This document shows, in pieces, positions 27,342 through 36,648 of a stretch of 64,000 nt of DNA (position 1 is its first letter; the number at the start of each line of letters is the position of its first letter). Under the pieces are notes generated by a model, which saw only the letters and a program-made list of their open reading frames with translations, did no database searches and was not told the origin of the DNA. The stretch is from Herbaspirillum sp. alder98. GTDB lineage: Bacteria; Pseudomonadota; Gammaproteobacteria; Burkholderiales; Burkholderiaceae_D. Both the position numbers and the translations under genes were made by a program. The stretch lies in assembly GCF_020179755.1 (NCBI RefSeq), contig NZ_JAIUCY010000011.1:92516-156515 (forward strand). The letters are read 5' to 3'.

Positions 27342-27360
27342 ATTGTATTTCGATACCAAT
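27342..27360. promoter_or_regulatory. Imperfect inverted repeat in the XRE divergent gap
   Basis: ATTGTAT (27342-27348) and ATACCAAT (27353-27360) are inverted with one unpaired base, 33 bp upstream of the XRE start codon. A possible autoregulatory operator; weak evidence. Confidence 0.3.
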
Positions 27361-27480
27361 TGTCACGGAAAGTGCGCTTTGTGCTGTCGCGCTCAACAGT
27401 GCGCCACGGCGTTGTTACATTGCGCTTCGCCGGCTCGGTCATCGGGACTGACACCGGCCACAACGTTTGAGGAGAACACC

Positions 27481-27891
27481 ATGAAAACCAGCATCCTGCG
27501 CCGCCTGACCCTGATCTCGCTGACTGCCGCGGCCGTGTTCTGCGCGCCGGTCCATGCCCAGTCGACCCCCAGCAACGCATCGGCAGTCTCCGTCGCGGCG
27601 TCGGTGCTGTTGCCGGCCGCCTTCATCTCGGGCGCCGGGCAATATGTGGTCAAGGGCGTCCAGGCCTCTGCCGACGGCACCGTCTATGTGCTGGAAAACG
27701 TCAGCAATGGCGTGCGCGGTTCGGTCACGCTGGCGGCCAATGCAAGTGGCGCGGCATCGGTCGGCGTGGGTGAATCGGTGAAGTTCGTGGCCACTTCGGC
27801 CGGCATGCTGCTGGTCTCGGCGGGCAAGGTATTGGCTATCATCCCCAGCGAACTGGGTCGCGCATTGATGAAGAGCGAGAAACTGTCGTGA
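27481..27891 (+). CDS. Small exported protein of unknown function
   Basis: A 136-residue protein with a clear Sec signal peptide (MKTSILRRLTLISLTAAAVF, cleavage after APVHA-Q). The mature part is about 110 residues, rich in Ala, Val and Gly, with alternating short beta-like segments and no cysteines. I do not recognise a named domain. GAGGAG precedes the ATG. The next gene (DUF2145) overlaps its stop codon (GTGA), so the two are translationally coupled and probably act together in the periplasm. Confidence 0.75.
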   Translation: MKTSILRRLTLISLTAAAVFCAPVHAQSTPSNASAVSVAASVLLPAAFISGAGQYVVKGVQASADGTVYVLENVSNGVRGSVTLAANASGAASVGVGESVKFVATSAGMLLVSAGKVLAIIPSELGRALMKSEKLS

Positions 27892-28697
27892 GCCGGGCCA
27901 TGATCATGAACAAGCTCATGCGCATCGTGCGGCTGGCGCCGCTGGCCATGCTGGCCTGGACGCTGTCGTCGCCGGTTCAGGCCGGCCAGGCCTGCGAGCG
28001 GGTCGAGCCCAGCGAGACCCTGGTACGCCAGGAACTGGAACTGGCGGTCAAGACCATCGACCGTCTCAACGCCAGCGGCGCTGAGGTGGTCATCATTGGT
28101 CGCATCGGCCAGGACCTTGGCAAGTACGGGCAGAAATATTCGCACCTGGCATTCGCCTATCGCGATGGCGCCCAGTGGAGCGTGGTCCACAAGCTCAACG
28201 AGTGCGGCACCGCCGTCAGCAATATCTATGAACAGGGCATGGGCCAGTTCTTCATGGATGACCTGTTCAAGGTCGAGGCGCATGTGGTGGTGCCGCGCCC
28301 CGAAGTGCAACAGCGCCTGCGCGAAGCAGTGCGCCGCGAGCAAGCCGTGGCGTTGCACGAGCCGCGCTACAACATGCTGGCCTACCCGTGGGCCACCCGC
28401 TACCAGCAATCCAACCAGTGGCTGATGGAAACCCTGGCGCGCGCCATCGAACCGCAGATCGCCAACCGCGAACAGGCGCAGGCCTGGCTCAAGTTCAAGG
28501 GCTACCAGCCGGCCACACTCAAGCTGGGTCCGATGACGCGTCTGGGCGGTCGCATGTTCAAGGCCAACATCGCCTTCGACGATCATCCGGATGAAAAGCG
28601 ATTCAGCGATAGAATCGAGACCACGACGGCCGATTCGGTGTTCGACTTCCTGCAGAAGTCGGGACTGGAACTGAGCCACTTCACTATCGATCTCTAA
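27888..28697 (+). CDS. DUF2145-family exported protein
   Basis: Exported protein of 269 residues with an N-terminal signal (MNKLMRIVRLAPLAMLAWTL, ending near VQAG). The mature part matches what is known as DUF2145: VVIIGRIGQDLGKYGQKYSH, then HKLNECGTAVSNIYEQG and a middle containing NMLAYPWATRYQQSNQWLME. The conserved H/C/S residues resemble a papain-like or NlpC/YiiX-type hydrolase core, but the activity is unknown. GTG at 27888 overlaps the preceding stop; ATG at 27900 or 27906 is an alternative. A cytochrome c gene follows after 48 bp on the same strand. Confidence 0.82.
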   Translation: MSRAMIMNKLMRIVRLAPLAMLAWTLSSPVQAGQACERVEPSETLVRQELELAVKTIDRLNASGAEVVIIGRIGQDLGKYGQKYSHLAFAYRDGAQWSVVHKLNECGTAVSNIYEQGMGQFFMDDLFKVEAHVVVPRPEVQQRLREAVRREQAVALHEPRYNMLAYPWATRYQQSNQWLMETLARAIEPQIANREQAQAWLKFKGYQPATLKLGPMTRLGGRMFKANIAFDDHPDEKRFSDRIETTTADSVFDFLQKSGLELSHFTIDL

Positions 28698-28745
28698 CAT
28701 CACGTTCGCCGCTGAAGCGCTCATGCGGCGAATGCTCCATCTCAC

Positions 28746-29138
28746 ATGCCGCAACCTGCTTCGCCGTTCCTGTTAGTCATGGCCGCCCTGGCCTTGATGT
28801 TGTCCTGGTCTACCGCCACGCATGCCGCCGGTGGTGATGCCGTGGCCGGTCGCGCCGCTTTTGCCAAGTGCGCCAGTTGCCATCAGGTCGGCCCATCCGC
28901 GCGTGGCGGCTTTGGCCCGCAACTGCAGGGCGTGATCGGGCGGCGTGCCGGATCGACTAACGATTTCAAGTATTCGAGCGCGATGGCCAACGCCAATTTC
29001 GTCTGGACCGAAGAGCGCCTGCGAGCCTTCATGAAATCGCCCGGTGACGTGGTGCCGGGCAACAAGATGCGCTTCTGGGGCATCGGCAGCGAGCGCCAGA
29101 TCGACGATATCCTGGCCTACCTGCGCAGCACCCGCTGA
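28746..29138 (+). CDS. Class I cytochrome c
   Basis: Small soluble periplasmic electron carrier, 130 residues. The signal peptide ends at THAAG; the heme motif is Cys42-Ala-Ser-Cys45-His46, and the sixth ligand is probably Met108 in PGNKMRFWGI, as in cytochrome c550/c2-type proteins. FGPQLQGVIGRRAGS and the C-terminal DDILAYLRS helix are typical. It is the last gene of the XRE-controlled group, and its stop lies only 4 bases before the 272-bp inverted-repeat element. Confidence 0.92.
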   Translation: MPQPASPFLLVMAALALMLSWSTATHAAGGDAVAGRAAFAKCASCHQVGPSARGGFGPQLQGVIGRRAGSTNDFKYSSAMANANFVWTEERLRAFMKSPGDVVPGNKMRFWGIGSERQIDDILAYLRSTR

Positions 29139-29142
29139 GGTC

Positions 29143-29414
29143 CTAGGGCCTGTTCACATTAAATCTGCGAGTGCGAGAGGTCGGCAAGCGTTGTCTGGCT
29201 AGGCGTAGCGACGCGCCGTAGTGGTGCTACGGCAAGGAGCTGCAACAACGGCAGGCGACGCTTGCCGGCCTCTCCCGAAGGGTTGCCCCCATGCGGCGCG
29301 CTGGCTGCGTTGCACGGCAAGGCTGGTGGCGCGACCACCAGCCTTGCCGCACGCCTTGCCAGCACGCCGCCTGGGGGCAACGCATCTCGCAGATTTAATG
29401 TGAACAGGCCCTAG
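29143..29414. mobile_element. 272-bp folded element with 29-bp perfect terminal inverted repeats
   Basis: The ends 29143-29171 and 29386-29414 are exact inverted copies over 29 bp, beginning and ending with CTAG. Inside are further stems: 29175-29190 with 29259-29274 (16 bp, one mismatch), enclosing a 7-bp hairpin GCCGTAG/CTACGGC (29215-29233); 29282-29298 with 29365-29381 (17 bp, one mismatch); and a perfect 15-bp hairpin (29315-29329 with 29335-29349, loop CGCGA). No coding capacity is seen. This looks like a MITE-type non-autonomous element; it has inserted between two convergent genes and supplies the stop codon of the oxygenase gene. Copy number elsewhere could not be checked. Confidence 0.75.
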
Positions 29415-30295
29415 TCGCCGTCGCGTGCGGGCAATCCCAAGCGACGTCGCGCCAGGTGCACCGACCCGTTGCGCACCGCCCAGCGGATCGGTCGCGCAGC
29501 CAGCCATACCGAACGTTGCAACAGCCATGCGCGGCGCGGTGAGAGCGGCGCGATGTCCAGCATCTGCTTGGCCGCGGGTGGCAGCAGGTCGACGCCGGCA
29601 TGCATCATCAAGCGTGTCCACGGCAACGCCAGCGCATTCGGCGCCGGTGCCTGCATGACCAGTTCCAGGGTCTTGCGGGTGCGTTCGTCGCAGCGTAGTT
29701 GCGGGCGCATCGATTGCAGGTAAGCGTCCATTGCAGCGCCCGAACGGGGCACATCACGCGCGCCCAGGGCAAGGGCGACGGTGGCGATCTCGTCGTAGTA
29801 GCGATCCTGCTCCGAGGCCGGAAAACCGGGATTGCGGTAACGCACATAAGCACGCAGGAAACAACTGACTTCGGCGCAGTGGACCCAGCTCAGCAGCTCA
29901 GGATCGCTGGCGGCATAGTGGCGGCCATCGCTGGCGTGGCCGGAAACGCCCAGGTGAATCTGCCGTACGCGGGCGATGAGCCGTTGCGCATCGTCGCGCC
30001 CGCCGAAGGTGGTGCCGGCGATGAACTGGGCAGTGCGCCGCAGGCGTCCCAGCATGTCGGCCTGGAAATTGGAGTGATCCCATACCCCCGCCAGCGCCAG
30101 CGGATGCAACATCTGCAACATGAGCGCGCCGACGCCACCGATGAGCATGGCCGTGAAATCGCCATGCACCTGCCAGGCGGCCGAGTCCGGCCCGAACAGC
30201 CCGGGGTCGCCCGCCGGGCGCAGAAAATCGGCGCTGCCGGGCGGCCGGCTGATGGCCAGCACGCTGGCTTCGATACGCTGACGCAGGAATTCCAT
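29411..30295 (-). CDS. Oxygenase MpaB family protein (DUF2236)
   Basis: Predicted heme-dependent oxygenase-like protein of the DUF2236 group (relatives include the fungal MpaB and latex-clearing rubber oxygenase Lcp), 294 residues. HGDFTAMLIGGVGALMLQML followed by HP, the RIHLGVSGHASDGRHY-type His-rich region and WVHCAEVSCFLRAYVRY are the conserved parts. No signal peptide. The final codons and the TAG stop lie in the end of the 272-bp element, so the C-terminus may be slightly altered compared with relatives. Substrate unknown. Confidence 0.82.
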   Translation of the reverse strand: MEFLRQRIEASVLAISRPPGSADFLRPAGDPGLFGPDSAAWQVHGDFTAMLIGGVGALMLQMLHPLALAGVWDHSNFQADMLGRLRRTAQFIAGTTFGGRDDAQRLIARVRQIHLGVSGHASDGRHYAASDPELLSWVHCAEVSCFLRAYVRYRNPGFPASEQDRYYDEIATVALALGARDVPRSGAAMDAYLQSMRPQLRCDERTRKTLELVMQAPAPNALALPWTRLMMHAGVDLLPPAAKQMLDIAPLSPRRAWLLQRSVWLAARPIRWAVRNGSVHLARRRLGLPARDGD

Positions 30296-30708
30296 GGGGT
30301 GAGAATGTTAGAAGGCAGACACGGGAAGGCAGTTTGCCACAACTGTCATCGGCCGATGCTTGCTGACATTTCTGTCAGAAAAAATTCCCGCTGGCGAGCC
30401 GTCATGGCGCGTTGTGCGCCGCTACAATAGCCCACGCCAAATGGTTGCCCACTAACAAAAATGCAAGTTCCGGCCCGATGCGACGCACTGGTCAGGAAAG
30501 GGGAGGCAGTCGCGGCACGGTTGTTGCTATACGAAGCTTCAGGCATCACGTATCACGCATCAGGGAGTGCAGCCGTTCGAGGGCTTGACGCGGCCGCGCA
30601 TGACATAAAAAAGCAAGCGGGAGAGGGTGGCGACCATGGGTCGTCAGGGCGCACCGATGACACTCGGCGCTGCGCACACTCGCGGTTTGATGAAATGAGT
30701 TCCAGTCC
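30296..30708. other. Intergenic region between the oxygenase and RND genes
   Basis: About 410 bases with low GC3-like structure and no convincing gene. A cluster of palindromes occurs at 30347-30378: CATCGGCCGATG and the hairpin CTGACA-TTTC-TGTCAG, followed by six A. These could be operators for either divergent gene. The short frame at 30461-30712 is discussed under rejected items. Confidence 0.45.
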
Positions 30709-33700
30709 ATGAACATGGTCGCGCTGGCCTTGCGCCGCCCGTACACCTTCATCGTGATGGCGATGCTGATCGTCCTGGCTACGCCATTGACGCTGCTCAA
30801 CATGGCCACCGATATCTTCCCCGAGATCAATATCCCGGTGGTCAGCATCATCTGGAACTACAACGGCCTGTCGGCGCAGGAGATGGGACAGCGCATCGCC
30901 GCCCAGAACGAGCGCGGCCTCACCACCGTGGTGAGCGATATCGAGCACATCGAATCGCAGTCGCTGGCCGGGGTGGCCGTGATCAAGGTGTTCTTCCAGC
31001 CCAAGGCCAATATCCAGAATGCGATTTCGCAGGTGGTGGCGTCGGTGCAGTCGCAGCTGCGTCAGCTGCCGCCGGGCATCACGCCGCCGCTGGTGATCAA
31101 GTATTCGGCGTCCAGCATTCCGGTGATGCAACTGGCGCTGTCGTCGCCGTCGCTGCCGGAGCAGGCGGTGTTCGATGCGGCAGTGCAGACCTTGCGCCCG
31201 CAGTTGATCACCATTCCGGGCGTGGCCGTGCCGTTTCCCTATGGCGGCAAGACCCGGCTGATCTCGGTCGACCTCGACACCCAGGCCATGCAGGCGCGCG
31301 GCCTGGCGCCGATCGACGTGGTCAATGCGGTCAATACCCAGAACCTGATCCTGCCGTCCGGCACCGCCAAGTTCGGCGCGACCGAATACACGGTCAAGAT
31401 GAACGGCTCGCCGGAGGCGGTGGCCGGCCTGAACGACCTGCCGGTGCGCACCACCAACGGCGCCACCATCTATATCAAGGACGTGGCCAACGTGCGCGAC
31501 GGCTTCTCGCCGCAGACCAACGTGGTGCGCCAGGATGGCGCCCGCGGCGTGCTGCTGTCGGTGCTCAAGAATGGCGGCGCCTCGACCCTGGATATCGTCA
31601 ACAACCTGCGCAAGATGTTGCCGGTGGCGTCGCAGACCATGCCGGAAGACGTCAAGATCACGCCGCTGTTCGACCAGTCGCTGTTCGTCAAGGCGGCCGT
31701 GGCCGGCGTCATCAGCGAGGCCCTGATCGCGGCCGGCCTGACCGCTGCCATGGTGCTGCTGTTCCTGGGTAACTGGCGTAGCACGCTGATCATCGCATTG
31801 ACCATCCCGCTGTCGATCATGGCGGCGATCCTGGCGCTGGCGGCGCTGGGCGAGACGCTCAACCTGATGACGCTGGGCGGCCTGGCGCTGTCGGTGGGGA
31901 TCCTGGTCGACCAGGCCATCGTCACCATCGAGAACATCGAGCGCCACATGCATCTGGGCAAGCCATTGCACGATTCGATCATCATCGGCGCCGGCGAGAT
32001 CGGCGTGCCCGCGTTCGTGTCGACGCTATGCATCTGCATCGTGTTCGTGCCGATGTTCTTCCTGTCGGGCGTGGCGCGCTTCCTGTTCGTGCCGCTGGCC
32101 GAGGCGGTGGTGTTTGCGATGGTGGCGTCGTACATCCTCTCGCGCACCCTGGTGCCGACCATGGTCATGCTGCTCATGGGCAGTCATGGGCAGGTCGATC
32201 AATCCAAGCAGAGCCTGTTGCAGCGCGTGTACCTGGCCTTCGATGCGCGCTTCGAACGGGTGCGGCGGGGCTACACGCTGGTGCTGTCATCGCTGCTGGC
32301 GCACCGGCGCCGGTTCGCGTTCGGCTTCCTGGGCTTCTGCCTGCTGTCGTGCCTGCTGTATCCATTCCTGGGGCGTGACTTCTTCCCCAGCGTCGATGCC
32401 GGCCAGCTACGCCTGCACATGCGCGCACCCACCGGTACCCGCATCGAAGAAACCGCGCGCCTGGCCGACCAGGTCGAGCGGGTGATCCGGGAGCTCATAC
32501 CCGAGCATGAGCTCGAGACCATCCTCGACAACCTCGGCGTGCCCAACTCGGGCATCAACCTGTCGTACAGCAACGCCGGCACCATCGGCACGCTGGATGG
32601 CGAGATGCTGATGGCGCTGAAGGAGGGCCACCGTCCCAGCGAAGAGTTGATGGCATTGCTGCGGGCCGAGTTGCCGAAGCGGTTTCTGGGCGTGGAGTTC
32701 TTCTTCCAGCCGGCCGACATCGTGACCCAGATCCTCAACTTCGGCCTGCCGGCCGCGATCGATGTGCAGTTCACCGGCCCCAACATGGAAGCCAATGCCG
32801 AACTGGCCGCCGAGCTGACCAAGAAGATCCGCCAGGTACCGGGCGCGGTCGACGCCCACGTGCACCAGCGCCTGGACGGTCCGGCGCTGGACCTGCGCAT
32901 CGACCGTACCCGCCTGCAGCAGTTCGGGTTGTCGGCATCCAACGTCGGCCAGAACCTGTTGATTGCGTTGTCGGGCAGCTCCCAGACGCAACCGGCGTTC
33001 TGGCTCAATCCCAACAATGGGGTGGTCTACAGCATTGCCGTGCAGTCGCCGCAATACGCCGTCGATTCGCTCGACGCCTTGCTCAACATACCGGTGGGCG
33101 CCGGCGCCAACGCCGCTGTCAATGCCGCGCTACCCAATGCCAGCACCCAGTTGCTGGGCAACCTGGTCGATGTGCGCGCCGGGCGCCAGATGGCGATTGC
33201 CTCGCGCTATAACATTTCACCGGCCATCGATGTGTTCGTCAGCGTCCAGGGCACCGACCTGGCCAGCGTCGCCAGCCGGGTCGACAAGCTGGTCGACGAG
33301 ATGCGGCCACGCCTGCCGCGCGGTACCCAGGTGGCAGTGCGGGGCCAGGTCGAAACGATGAAGTCTTCGTTCCTCGGCCTGGGGGTGGGACTGGCGATGG
33401 CCATCGTGCTGGTGTACCTGCTGGTGGTGGTGAACTTCCAGTCGTGGATCGATGCGGCGATCATCATCGCGGCCTTGCCGGCGGCGCTGGCGGGCATCGC
33501 CTGGATGCTGTTCATCACCGGCACCACGCTGTCGGTGCCGGCCTTGACCGGCGCCATCATGACCATGGGGGTGGCCACCGCCAACAGTATCCTGATCGTG
33601 GCGTTCGCGCGCCAGCGGCGGGAAGAGGGCGCCACGCCATTGGCCGCCGCGCTTGAATCGGGCTCGACCCGCATTCGTCCGGTGCTGATGACGGCGCTGG

Positions 33701-33924
33701 CGATGATCATCGGCATGATCCCGATGGCGCTGGGCCTGGGCGAGGGTGCCGAACAGAATGCGCCGTTGGGGCGCGCGGTGATCGGTGGGCTGTTGTTTGC
33801 CACCGTATCGACATTGTTTTTCGTGCCGGTCGTGTTTGCCGGCGTGCATCAGAGACTGGCCCGCAGGGCGCAACGGCGCAACCCGCCCGCGACCTCGGCC
33901 AACCATGTGCCAGGAGAGGTTTGA
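30709..33924 (+). CDS. RND-family efflux permease, variant proton relay
   Basis: Inner-membrane pump subunit of the AcrB/MdtB superfamily, 1071 residues, with two sets of six membrane segments and two large periplasmic loops. It differs from classical HAE1 pumps at the proton pathway: helix 4 reads GILVDQAIVTIEN (Asp401 present, the second Asp replaced by Gln402), and helix 10 reads GVATANSILIV, with Ala958 where AcrB has the essential Lys940. It lies first in an operon with its adaptor and outer-membrane genes, in the order permease-adaptor-OMF. It may use a simpler proton relay or belong to a distinct RND subfamily exporting other compounds. Confidence 0.92.
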   Translation: MNMVALALRRPYTFIVMAMLIVLATPLTLLNMATDIFPEINIPVVSIIWNYNGLSAQEMGQRIAAQNERGLTTVVSDIEHIESQSLAGVAVIKVFFQPKANIQNAISQVVASVQSQLRQLPPGITPPLVIKYSASSIPVMQLALSSPSLPEQAVFDAAVQTLRPQLITIPGVAVPFPYGGKTRLISVDLDTQAMQARGLAPIDVVNAVNTQNLILPSGTAKFGATEYTVKMNGSPEAVAGLNDLPVRTTNGATIYIKDVANVRDGFSPQTNVVRQDGARGVLLSVLKNGGASTLDIVNNLRKMLPVASQTMPEDVKITPLFDQSLFVKAAVAGVISEALIAAGLTAAMVLLFLGNWRSTLIIALTIPLSIMAAILALAALGETLNLMTLGGLALSVGILVDQAIVTIENIERHMHLGKPLHDSIIIGAGEIGVPAFVSTLCICIVFVPMFFLSGVARFLFVPLAEAVVFAMVASYILSRTLVPTMVMLLMGSHGQVDQSKQSLLQRVYLAFDARFERVRRGYTLVLSSLLAHRRRFAFGFLGFCLLSCLLYPFLGRDFFPSVDAGQLRLHMRAPTGTRIEETARLADQVERVIRELIPEHELETILDNLGVPNSGINLSYSNAGTIGTLDGEMLMALKEGHRPSEELMALLRAELPKRFLGVEFFFQPADIVTQILNFGLPAAIDVQFTGPNMEANAELAAELTKKIRQVPGAVDAHVHQRLDGPALDLRIDRTRLQQFGLSASNVGQNLLIALSGSSQTQPAFWLNPNNGVVYSIAVQSPQYAVDSLDALLNIPVGAGANAAVNAALPNASTQLLGNLVDVRAGRQMAIASRYNISPAIDVFVSVQGTDLASVASRVDKLVDEMRPRLPRGTQVAVRGQVETMKSSFLGLGVGLAMAIVLVYLLVVVNFQSWIDAAIIIAALPAALAGIAWMLFITGTTLSVPALTGAIMTMGVATANSILIVAFARQRREEGATPLAAALESGSTRIRPVLMTALAMIIGMIPMALGLGEGAEQNAPLGRAVIGGLLFATVSTLFFVPVVFAGVHQRLARRAQRRNPPATSANHVPGEV

Positions 33925-33927
33925 GTC

Positions 33928-35166
33928 ATGTCGCAAGAACGTCATTCCGAATTGGGTATCCATGCCCTGCCCGACGAGGCCGAACTGGCCAAGCGACAGC
34001 AGATGATGCGGCGCGCCAGGCTGGTGCTGGTGGTAGTGCTGGTACTGCTGGCGGCAGGCGCGGCGCGTACGCTGGTGAGCCGCGCGGCCAATGCCCGCGA
34101 ACTCGAGACCGGCACCGCCGAGCGCGCCAAGGTCTATGTGCGCGTGACCGATGCCAGGAGCACCGCCGAGGGACAGACGCTGGTCCTGCCGGGTACGCTG
34201 CAGGGTTTCGTGCAGTCGCCCATCGCGGCCCGTTCCGGCGGTTACCTCAAGCGCTGGTACAAGGACATCGGCGCCGAAGTGAAGAAGGGTGATTTGCTGG
34301 CCGAGCTCGATACCCCTGAAATCGACCAGCAGTTGTCGCAGGCGGTGGCGGCCCGCGCCCAGGCAGCAGCCAGCATGGACCTGGCCAAGAGTTCGATGGC
34401 GCGCTGGGAAGCGCTGCGCAAGAAGGACGCCGTGTCGCAGCAGGAACTCGACGAGCGTCGCAGCGCCTACACCCAGGCCACGTCCAACCTGGCCGCGGCC
34501 GAGGCCAACGTCCAGCGTCTGCGCCAGGTGGAAGGCTTCAAGCGTATCGTCGCCCCGTTCGCCGGCATCATCACGCGCCGCAATGTGGATGTCGGCGACC
34601 TGATCGATCCGGGTGCGGGCCGGGCCTTGTTCGTGCTGTCGCAGACCGATCCGCTGCGGGCCTATATCAACGTGCCGCAGTCGTATGCCAACCTGGTCAA
34701 GGCGGGCCAGAAGGTGACCATCACCCAGGCCGAATTGCGGGGGCGCAAGTTCGAGGGCAAGGTAGCGCGCACAGCGGGCTCCATCGACCCTGCCACGCGC
34801 GCCATGCAGATCGAGGTCAGCCTGCCCAACAGCGACAATGCATTGTTGCCGGGCGCCTTCGTCCAGGTCGCATTGCCGTTGCCGTCCAGCGGCATGCTGC
34901 TGATATCGGCCGACACCCTGATGTTTCGTCGCGACGGCGCCCAGGTGGCGGTGCTGGATGAAAACAATCATGTGCGCCTGAAGAAGGTGCGGGTGGGACG
35001 CAACCTTGGCTTGACGGTGGAGGTGCTGGATGGCCTGACGGGCAACGAGCGGTTGATCCTCAATCCTTCCGATTCGCTGGCCGAGGGTGACGTGGTCGAG
35101 CCTGCCAAGGAGGTCAAGAAAGAAAAAGCCGGCGCCGACGGCGACAAGAAGAAGGCGGCATCGTGA
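33928..35166 (+). CDS. RND periplasmic adaptor protein
   Basis: Membrane fusion protein of 412 residues. An N-terminal anchor helix (about residues 30-48, LVLVVVLVLLAAGAA) replaces a lipobox. Then come a lipoyl-like half motif (ARSGGYLKRWYKDIGAEVKK), a coiled-coil hairpin (about 130-190) and a beta-barrel domain (FAGIITRRNVDVGDLIDPGA). The C-terminus is Lys-rich (KEVKKEKAGADGDKKKAA). The gene starts 3 bp after the permease stop and overlaps the outer-membrane gene by 4 bp. Confidence 0.9.
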   Translation: MSQERHSELGIHALPDEAELAKRQQMMRRARLVLVVVLVLLAAGAARTLVSRAANARELETGTAERAKVYVRVTDARSTAEGQTLVLPGTLQGFVQSPIAARSGGYLKRWYKDIGAEVKKGDLLAELDTPEIDQQLSQAVAARAQAAASMDLAKSSMARWEALRKKDAVSQQELDERRSAYTQATSNLAAAEANVQRLRQVEGFKRIVAPFAGIITRRNVDVGDLIDPGAGRALFVLSQTDPLRAYINVPQSYANLVKAGQKVTITQAELRGRKFEGKVARTAGSIDPATRAMQIEVSLPNSDNALLPGAFVQVALPLPSSGMLLISADTLMFRRDGAQVAVLDENNHVRLKKVRVGRNLGLTVEVLDGLTGNERLILNPSDSLAEGDVVEPAKEVKKEKAGADGDKKKAAS

Positions 35167-36638
35167 TCAGCAGGCGCGTCACGATCACACTGGCCGGCGT
35201 CGCCTTGATGATGACCCTGGCCGGTTGCGCCAGCGGACCCGATTATGTCGCGCCGCAAGTCGACATGCCGGCAGCCTGGACGCCAGAGGCGCCGTGGCGG
35301 GTGATGCAGCCGCAGGATGCCGCCGTGCGTGGACCGTGGTGGGAGCGCTTCGGCGACGCCCAACTCAATGCGCTGCAACAGCAGGCGCTGGGCGGCAACC
35401 AGACCCTGGCGATTGCCGTGGCCCGGCTGGCGCAGGCGCGCGCGCAACTCAACGTGGCTGCGGCCGGACAATCTCCGCAGGTGGGCATCAACGCCCGCGC
35501 TGCGCGCTCGCGCATCTCGGCCAACCGCCCGCTGACCAACTACAACTCGCCTAACTACGGCACCGTGCAGAACGACTTCGCATTGGGCCTGGGGGTGAGC
35601 TACGAGCTTGATTTCTTCGGGCGCGTGCAGCGCGTGGTGGAAGGCGCCAGCGCACAGGCTCAGCAATCGGCGGCCGACGTCGAGAACGCGCGCCTGTTAC
35701 TGGGCGCCGAGTTGGCCAGCAATTATTTCAACCTGCGTGAGCTCGATGTCGAGATCGACGTGGTCAAGCGCTCCATCGCCCTGCAACGCCGCGCGCTGGA
35801 ACTGGCGACATCGCGCCATGACCTGGGCGCAACCTCGGGACTGGACGTCGCGCAGCAGCAGGCCTTGCTGGACAACACCCTGACCCAGGTCGACATCCTG
35901 GGACGCCAGCGCGCGCAATACGAGCATGCCATCGCCACGCTCACCGGCACGCCGGCGCCGGTCTTCGCCATCGCGCCCTCGACGGCGCCGATCCAGTTGC
36001 CGCCGATCCCGTTGGGCGTGCCCTCGGATGTGCTTGAGCGCCGGCCCGACATCGCCAGCGCCGAACGCGCCATGGCCGCCGCCAATGCGCAGATCGGGGT
36101 GGCCAGCGCCGCCTATTATCCGAGCTTCATGCTGTCGCCTTCGTACGGCGTGGACAGCCGCAACTGGGGCAGCCTGTTCAACGCGCCCAGCCTGTTGTGG
36201 TCGCTCGGCGTATCGGCCAGCCAGAGCCTGTTCGACGCCGGGCGTCTGCGTTCCGGCGTCGATTTCACCAAGGCCGGCTATGAAGGGGCGGTGGCCAGCT
36301 ATCGCCGCACGGTGCTGACCGCGATGCAGGAAGTCGAAGACGGCATCACCGGCATCGCCGCGCTGGACCGCGCCTACCAGCAATCGCAATCGGCCATCGC
36401 CAGTGCCCGGCGCGTGCTGGACCTGGCCAACAGTCGCTATGACGGCGGCGTGACGCCCTATCTCGATGTCATCACGGCGCAGCAATCGTTATTGAACAGC
36501 GAACGACAATCGGCCCAGTTGATGGGGCAGCGATTGCTGGTGTCGGTGTTCCTGATCAAGGCCCTGGGCGGCGACTGGCATGAGCGTCGCGACGACGGAT
36601 CGGCGCCGCCTGCGGTGAAGGCAGACCGGCCGTTCTGA
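35163..36638 (+). CDS. Outer-membrane efflux lipoprotein (NodT family)
   Basis: TolC-like outer-membrane channel, 491 residues. A lipoprotein signal ends at LAGC (Cys22), followed by ASGPDYVAPQVDMPAAW; the body holds two OEP repeats and the typical segment GVPSDVLERRPDIASAERAM. The GTG start overlaps the adaptor stop (GTGA). It completes the first RND operon. Confidence 0.92.
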   Translation: MISRRVTITLAGVALMMTLAGCASGPDYVAPQVDMPAAWTPEAPWRVMQPQDAAVRGPWWERFGDAQLNALQQQALGGNQTLAIAVARLAQARAQLNVAAAGQSPQVGINARAARSRISANRPLTNYNSPNYGTVQNDFALGLGVSYELDFFGRVQRVVEGASAQAQQSAADVENARLLLGAELASNYFNLRELDVEIDVVKRSIALQRRALELATSRHDLGATSGLDVAQQQALLDNTLTQVDILGRQRAQYEHAIATLTGTPAPVFAIAPSTAPIQLPPIPLGVPSDVLERRPDIASAERAMAAANAQIGVASAAYYPSFMLSPSYGVDSRNWGSLFNAPSLLWSLGVSASQSLFDAGRLRSGVDFTKAGYEGAVASYRRTVLTAMQEVEDGITGIAALDRAYQQSQSAIASARRVLDLANSRYDGGVTPYLDVITAQQSLLNSERQSAQLMGQRLLVSVFLIKALGGDWHERRDDGSAPPAVKADRPF

Positions 36639-36648
36639 GGCAATGGGA

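Noticed and set aside
30461..30712. An 83-codon frame that overlaps the RND start by ATGA and could look translationally coupled
   Set aside because: No ribosome-binding site, GC at third positions only about half versus a strong bias in neighbours, and no recognisable family.
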